In this document: positions 53,101-58,461 of the stretch, in pieces
Layout: each line of letters opens with the position of its first letter
How positions within the stretch are numbered: the first letter of the stretch is position 1
DNA from: Gyrodactylus bullatarudis
Lineage: Eukaryota; Platyhelminthes; Monogenea; Gyrodactylidea; Gyrodactylidae
NCBI GenBank assembly: GCA_012064415.1
Contig: SSNU01000316.1
Location: 1-58,461 of the forward strand
Direction: 5' to 3'
Length of the DNA stretch: 58,461 nt
Notes under the pieces: generated by a model
Seen by the model: only the letters and a program-made list of their open reading frames with translations
Database searches by the model: none
What the model was told of the DNA's origin: nothing
Translations under genes and position numbers: made by a program

Positions 53101-53942
53101 TCTTTGATTTTCTTAACTATGACTCCCTTTTTGATAAAGAAAAAAAAATCCATTGTTATATACAGGCTCACCTGTGTAGTAGATGTAAAAAAGTGTACCC
53201 TCCTCTCTGCCCCTTTTCAAAATCCAAAAAAGAATTCTCAGACTACTTAAAAGTCATAACTTTAACTGAAAAATACTCAAAAAATAAATTTTATTGAAAT
53301 TAATACCATACGAAAGACCTTTTTTCGCTGATGCGATCAGTCTAGTATTTTAATAATCTCTCAATCATGGTTTTCCCGCGAGTTAACTTCAAAGATCGCA
53401 AGAAATTTATTTTAAGATTCAAAAAACTAATTTTCTTTTCAAACTCCTAAAACGTTTGAGGGCTTGTCTTACCCCCAAAACAAACAAACGAATCATCGAT
53501 GTATGACGGAAAGATAGGCTAACAAACAGATGTTGAATAATTTTAGAAGAATATAAAAATGGAGAGAGCCTATAGTGTTGATAAAAAGTTGTTAACCGAA
53601 TGTTTAAAAAATATTCATTAATAATTCATATTCAAGCATTTTCTCATTTATTTGTTTTCACACTATTTTGCGTTGGTGATAATTTAAGGATCAATTTTTC
53701 CAGTCATTTACAAAATGTTGTGAAAAACTCAATTTTTCCAGATTTTGTGTAAAATCGGCTTTTTCAAAAAATATATCTGAATAGGACTTTTCTTATTGGC
53801 CAGATCCTAATTTATTTGTGCTTATAAATATTCTTGCTCCATGATCGAAATCACACAGGTGAGCCTGTACATCGATTTGTCTAAAGCATTGGATAAAATA
53901 TACATTCATAAAATCATATATGAAATATGTGGTGACCTTCAT
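53101..53942 (+). pseudogene. LINE reverse-transcriptase fragment split by a TA element
   Basis: The right flank of the insert encodes YIDLSKALDKIYIHKIIYEI, the catalytic-Asp motif of LINE reverse transcriptases (.LDLSKAFD.V.H..L...L). The left flank ending at 53162 (FLIKKKK-SIVI) is in the frame that continues across when the 705-bp insert and one TA are ignored. The Ty3 element then cuts it off at about 53943. It lies at a plausible distance downstream of the endonuclease fragment at 52.2-52.7 kb, on the same strand. Confidence 0.5.
53163..53867. mobile_element. 705-bp TA-flanked element with 15-bp inverted ends
   Basis: Ends CAGGCTCACCTGTGT...ACACAGGTGAGCCTG, with TA at 53161-53162 and 53868-53869. 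TA duplication and a CAG start fit the Tc1/mariner group. No coding capacity. Its left part contains CCTCTCTGCCCC and modules like those at 1.4, 2.7-3.1 and 58.2 kb. Confidence 0.75.
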
Positions 53943-54049
53943 ATTGAATCATCATCAATAATCAGAAAAAACAAGAAATTATTTTTATTAACCATTTATT
54001 ATGAAATTAATTTGTTTAACTTAATTTGTAATTTGATTATTCTTATTTA
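53943..54049 (+). repeat. 5' LTR-like repeat of Ty3 element 3
   Basis: TTGAATCATCATCAATAATC through ATTATTCTTATTTA, matching 58045-58151. The ends are not clean TG...CA, so boundaries are approximate. Confidence 0.65.
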
Positions 54050-54069
54050 TATACACACGTTATTAATAA

Positions 54070-55262
54070 ATGGAAAATAGATCTTCTAATTCAAAGGTTA
54101 GTCAACTCAAAGATCTCACAGAGGTTATCATCCCAAAACCTACTAAGAAGGCCAAACAGCCTACAACATCAAAAGCTGCTAAGTGCTTATACTCTGAATC
54201 CTCAAAACTCTTTGACGTTGATATAAAAACACTAAACGATGATCTACATCTATCTTAATCCAACGGAGAGCTTAAAGCCTCCGGTTTTACTGATTATGAG
54301 GAGGCCCTCAAGTTGACGCAATAACACGCCGCGGTACTAATACGCGAAAGTCTACCGGCAAGCGTGATGCTGCGTCATTACATGGTGACCACGTCGAAAG
54401 GCCATATAAACCATTAAACTCAAAAAAGAGATAAAACAATTCATATGATTATTATTGGGACATTGTACCCACACTTGATAACAACATTACATGGTGGACT
54501 AACGCCATTAAATCATTCTGGTCGTTGAGGGACGTTCCCACAACGGACAGAGGGAAAACTGTAGCAATATCTATCACAAAATCTCCTTACGGTCAAAACA
54601 GTGAGGAGATACTAAATTTATCTAACGAAGAGAAATATATCAATAATTCAGAAGACCTCATAAAACACATATTAAAGAAATTTGGCAAAATCAACAAAAC
54701 AGACTTAATCACAGTCATGGAGAGGGCAAAAGCAGCCGATTCTCCACTTGAAAAATATAGAATTCTAAAAACTGCCATACAGAAAGATGAAAATCAATTA
54801 AGACTGACCTGGATGAACACACTCAGCAAAGAAATAAGAAAAGCTATTGTTCACTCAGCAGGAATGCCACTTGATCAGGTGTTGGATCTAGCTGAAATAA
54901 CCCACGATATAAAAAATGACAAAGAAAATATGCCAGGCCCAAGTGTTTCCCTAACTGAAAGAAAAGAAAATCTATACTACTATGACAATAATCAAAACCA
55001 AAATTATCACAATAACAACAATCGAAAAGACACATTAGTAAAGACAACCATAAAAGGCAAAACTATAACTAAGTGCATATACCATTATAAATTCGGCCCA
55101 AAATGTGAAAAATCCCTCGATACGAAAAACTGTGAATTTGAATATAGAGATTCCAGTAAACAATATACAAGGTCACTTCCAGTAAGTTACCGTATATCTT
55201 TGATATGCGAAAAATCATTAAAAATTTCCTTATTGACACTGGTGCTCATATTTCTATTATAG
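54070..55262 (+). pseudogene. Ty3 gag (element 3)
   Basis: ATG 54070 starts a basic N-terminus (IIPKPTKKAKQPTTSKAAK) stopped at 54256. After several breaks the frame reopens near 54440 with YYWDIVPTLDNNITWWTNAI and runs to 55262: LEKYRILKTAIQKDENQLRL, RKAIVHSAGMPLDQVLDLAE, an Asn-rich linker, then CIYHYKFGPKCEKS. The last resembles the C..H..FG....C zinc motif found at the end of many arthropod Ty3 gag proteins. It would form the particle and bind RNA. The protease overlaps its end in another frame. Confidence 0.65.
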
Positions 55263-55661
55263 GCTCCAAACTGGATAAAAAAGAAATAAAGGCACACATA
55301 AGCGGCATAACAGGCTCATATATCCCAATATCAAAAACGATACAAACTAGTATATTTTAAAATAATATTAATAAAGAAATCATATCCATAAGCCTAAATT
55401 ACGTCTTATGTGACAACCCATATGATCTTAGGAGCAGATTTCCTAATAGAAAACAACCTCATGGTAGATCTAACAAATAAAATGTTAATAGATAGTGCAT
55501 TAAACATGAGAATACCATGTAAAATTTATGATAAAACACCAATTAATTTCAAAATAAGAGAGGCAGATGAAGCCATAAATCAAATCCTCTTAAAATATAA
55601 AGATATTTTCGACACCGATAAAAAACACACGTTCATAAAGAACGTAACACATGAAATTTAA
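55180..55661 (+). pseudogene. Ty3 aspartic protease (element 3)
   Basis: In a frame shifted from gag: KIIKNFLIDTGAHISIIGSK, the retropepsin DTGA active site, then KAHISGITGSYIP. A stop falls near 55358 and a frameshift follows, after which ILGADFLIENNL gives the protease C-terminal motif. The frame continues to 55661 with KYKDIFDTDKKHT, the linker to the reverse transcriptase. Confidence 0.7.
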
Positions 55662-56189
55662 ACCGAAAGAAAACCGTTCTTCGATCATAATAGAAAAAGC
55701 TCTGACGTCTCTAATGCATTTATAGAGAAAAAATGCAGAGAATTATTAGAAAAAGGTATATTAAGATTGTGAAGATTCGCAGGTTGTGAATATTACTAAA
55801 CCATAGATTGCAGAAAAGCTTTCCATCAAATAAAAATAAAAGAGGAACATATAGAAAAAACAGCATTAAAAACGCCAATCGGTCTACTCGAATGGGTAGG
55901 TATGACTTTTGGACTATGTAATGCTGGCTGTACATGGCAACAATACATGGACAGATTATTCTTAAATATAGATTTTGCAATCGCATATATAGACGATATA
56001 TTTATATTCAGTAAAACTGAAGAAGAACATATTGGACACATTGATTTTATATTATCAAAACTACAATCAGAAAACATAACACTGAGCATGGAAAAATGCA
56101 AATTTAAAGTCAAAGAAATAACATTTTTAAGTCACAATATATCTAAAGAGGGAATAATCCCATGCAAAGAGAAAAATATGAAATATTAA
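55662..56189 (+). pseudogene. Ty3 reverse transcriptase (element 3), fingers deleted
   Basis: FIEKKCRELLEKGILRL is followed within about 30 bp by YTIDCRKAFHQIKI, so roughly 60 residues of the finger region are deleted near 55772-55795, with two stops. The rest is good: ALKTPIGLLEWVGMTFGLCN, QQYMDRLF, the catalytic box AIAYIDDIFIFS, and LSMEKCKFKVKEITFLSHNI. Two of the catalytic Asp (YIDD) plus the first (TID) are encoded. Confidence 0.75.
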
Positions 56190-56830
56190 ATTATCCTATA
56201 CCAGAAACAAGAAAGGAGATGGAAAGAATATTGGGAAAAATAAACTTCTATAGAAGTTTCCTAAAAAAATGAATCAGAGTATGAAAATATACTCAGACAA
56301 GCCATTAAAGACACCAAAAGAACAGCAAAAATAAAACTTAATGAACCCCAAACCGAAATATTCAATGAATTAAAAAATGCCATAGCAAGAGAAGTATTTT
56401 TAAAATCCCCAGATCCAAACTCACCATTTATAATACAAGCAGACGCATCTAAAACAGGAATAGGAGCAGTATTACTCCAAGAAACAGAAAAAGGTTTAAG
56501 ACCAATATCTTTCATGACAAAAATGCTAAAACCAAATGAAAAGAAAAAGAAAATTTATGAATTAGAACTACATGCCATATATGAAGCTTGTATTAAATTT
56601 TCAGAAAATATAAAATATAGACAAGTAAAAATATTCACTGACAATAAAACTGTCCGTGATATGTTTAAAAAATCCGATCCACAGGGAAACGTCCTGATTG
56701 GGTTGAAAATAGAATACAATATATCGCCGAATATACACATGAAATTGAACACATACCTGGTGTAGAAAATCCAATAGCTGACAGCTTATCAAGAATTCAA
56801 ATTGGTAGCACACAAAAAGTCGAATATATT
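56190..56830 (+). pseudogene. Ty3 RNase H (element 3)
   Basis: After a stop at 56187-56189 and a shift, frames give FIIQADASKTGIGAVLLQ (Asp), KIYELELHAIYEACIKF (Glu) and VKIFTDNKTVRDM (Asp), ending with EHIPGVENPIADSLSR in a shifted frame near 56790. The catalytic acidic residues are present. Frameshifts lie near 56270 and 56705. Confidence 0.75.
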
Positions 56831-58153
56831 GAAATAATAGAATTGGAAGAAAAACAACGCAAACATTTCAAAATCGAAGATTTAGAATTGGAATACAAAA
56901 ACATAAAGCTCATTAACGTCATAAAAAATGGAAATACTCATAAAATATTATGCGAAACATCTAAAATTAAACTAAGACTAATTATATCACTAATTATACT
57001 ACCTATATTCAATTCATACCATAATACAACTCATATGGGAATTAAAGCTACAAGAAACTTGATCAGTAATAAAGTCATGTGGCCAAATATGCAACAACAA
57101 ATTTAAACTTTAGTATAGTATTAAATTGTAAAAACTGTGAAAAAGCAAAAATTCAGCGTCATACTAAAACAGAGATACAAGAATTTCCAAATATCAACGA
57201 AGGATTCATGCATATACACATCGACGTTCTAACACTTCGTCCTTCCAACAATTTTAGCAAAGTACTTAGCATCATTGATAGAAAGACAAAGTATATGGAA
57301 TTAATATCAATAATAGATGAAAAAGCTATATGGCAGACATTAAAAAAGCAATGGATTATGAGAAAAGGATATCCACAAATAATAACTATGGATCAAGGAA
57401 GAGCTTTTGTATCTAAAAAATTCACAGATCACCTAAGTGAGAAAAATATAGCCCCACAGTTCACATCAGCATACCATCCACAAAGTAATGGAATAATAGA
57501 AAGACGTCATTGTTTAATTATGATGTAATTGATGATATAGTATTATGGTACAATGCAACCCGTATGATGGAATATCTCCACACGAAAGAGTATATGGTAT
57601 GAGTTTAAACTTACCAAATGATATAATATTAAATCAAAAAATATCAGAGAATCTATGCGATGAAACGAAACAATTAATGGAAACATTAGCAAAAATGAAT
57701 ACAGATGAATTCGTTGAAAAGAGAAAACTTCCTGACAACGTATATGTCCCAAAATCGCTAGATCAAGCTAAAATGTTATATGTAAGAGTCGAAAATCCCG
57801 CTTTAAAAAAGAATCAAAGGTATTATGGACCATACGAAGTAATAAAAATGACAGACAAACATGTTATAATCAACAAAAAAGGTAAAAATGAGAAAATAAA
57901 AAAATACAGAGTTAGGCCTGCAAGACTACAAAAGAAGATAAACCTAGATGACAAAGTCGATGAAACTCCGGCAAACAAACAAGAAGAAAAAGTAGAAGAA
58001 GAAATTAAAAAAATTGCAAAACAGATGAAAGACATATTGAACATATTTGAATCACCACCAATAATCAGAAAAAACAAGAAATTATTTTTAATAACCATTT
58101 ATTCAGAAATTAATTTGTTTAACTTAATTTGTAATTTGATTATTCTTATTTAG
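56831..58153 (+). pseudogene. Ty3 integrase (element 3)
   Basis: Zinc domain: NTTHMGIKATRNLISNKVMW (His pair region) and CKNCEKAK after a stop near 57105. Core, frame 57079-57528: MHIHIDVLTLRPS (Asp1), PQIITMDQGRAFVSKK (Asp2) and HPQSNGIIERRH (Glu), so the whole D,D-35-E triad lies in one frame. After a stop at 57526 the frame 57545-58153 has DGISPHERVYGM, RYYGPYEVIKM (GPY-type motif) and KKYRVRPARLQKK, a Lys/Glu tail, and ends inside the 3' LTR-like repeat. Confidence 0.75.
58045..58151 (+). repeat. 3' LTR-like repeat of Ty3 element 3
   Basis: TTGAATCACCACCAATAATC through ATTATTCTTATTTA. It overlaps the integrase C-terminal codons. Confidence 0.65.
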
Positions 58154-58461
58154 TGCCTAAAGTGTAACGAAAAAATTTTACCTCTCTGCCCCTTTTTGGT
58201 ATATGCTTGATGCATACACGGTCTATGGCAATTCAATATATCATTGTCTTGCCTAAAGTGTAATGAAAATAATTATTTTAATTTACCCCTCTGCCCTCTT
58301 ATCAAGGCCTGTAATCGTTTATCGAATGGAAGTGGGAAATTTATAACTGAAGACAAAATTAGATAAAATTTTGAAGTTCTATTTATTTGTACAGCTATTG
58401 CTGCTATGACATTTCGAATTACACAGGAGATTCAATTTTCTGCATTTACAAGCTTTGGTTT
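58152..58461 (+). repeat. Two copies of a TGCCTAAAGTGTAA...CTCTGCCC module
   Basis: TGCCTAAAGTGTAACGAAAA (58154) and TGCCTAAAGTGTAATGAAAA (58251) are each followed by TTTACC(T/C)CTCTGCCC. The spacing is 97 bp. CCTCTCTGCCCC also appears at 1365, 2857 and 53198. No gene to the window end. Confidence 0.6.

Larger units (their letters stand above)
53943..58151 (+). mobile_element. Ty3-type LTR retrotransposon 3
   Basis: Gag, protease, reverse transcriptase, RNase H and integrase in Ty3 order, between two 107-bp direct repeats (53943-54049; 58045-58151) that differ at a handful of bases. The 3' repeat overlaps the last codons of the integrase frame. It carries in-frame stops and a deletion in the reverse transcriptase, so it is not autonomous. 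AT-rich coding, unlike element 1. Confidence 0.8.

Noticed and set aside
54593..54778. Minus-strand frames opposite the Ty3 gag, reverse transcriptase and integrase regions (also 55720-56113, 56261-56813, 57823-58098)
   Set aside because: They are antisense shadows of Ty3 coding sequence and have no motif of their own.
1..58461. tRNA, rRNA, CRISPR arrays, bacterial promoters or terminators
   Set aside because: I saw no tRNA A/B-box pairs, no rRNA-like sequence and no regular short repeat-spacer array. The content is eukaryotic transposons.

Overview
The window is AT-rich, gene-poor animal DNA made almost entirely of transposable elements, mostly dead and nested in one another. No host gene, tRNA, rRNA, CRISPR array or bacterial operon is visible. 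The mix (Penelope-like elements, Ty3 elements with very short LTRs, Merlin, Tc1, pogo, piggyBac, hAT, MULE, a non-LTR element, foldback elements) points to an invertebrate metazoan. A copepod such as a sea louse is my guess, with low confidence.

Layout. 1-4.7 kb: end of a Penelope-like element (PLE), a perfect 133-bp direct repeat, a 765-bp inverted-repeat element, and a Merlin-like transposon with 247-bp inverted repeats. 5.1-9.4 kb: a Ty3-type LTR element (110-bp LTRs) whose reverse transcriptase is replaced by a 5'-truncated PLE. 10-20.5 kb: Cys-rich, hAT, piggyBac and PLE relics, including a tandem and partly inverted PLE pair. 20.5-28.5 kb: PLE tails, a second Ty3 relic on the minus strand with a duplicated integrase core, and a foldback element whose centre is an assembly gap. 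28.5-32.4 kb: two PLE copies tail to tail, then another inverted PLE end and a foldback element. 33-47 kb: a diverged PLE, Tc1 copies, a pogo-like element, more PLE fragments and a second Merlin. 47.8-49.9 kb: a MULE. 50-53.9 kb: two adjacent foldback elements and a non-LTR element broken by a TA-flanked element. 53.9-58.2 kb: a third, fairly complete Ty3 element.

The most coherent signal is a series of hammerhead-ribozyme motifs just downstream of PLE coding ends. One (31604-31641) keeps the whole consensus core. Another (21824-21860) has paired changes at core positions 3 and 8 that would keep their base pair. Several PLE copies also carry an unusual low-complexity tail after the GIY-YIG nuclease. 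A separate group of foldback elements shares GTTAC ends, and three of its members have clear 4-bp target duplications.
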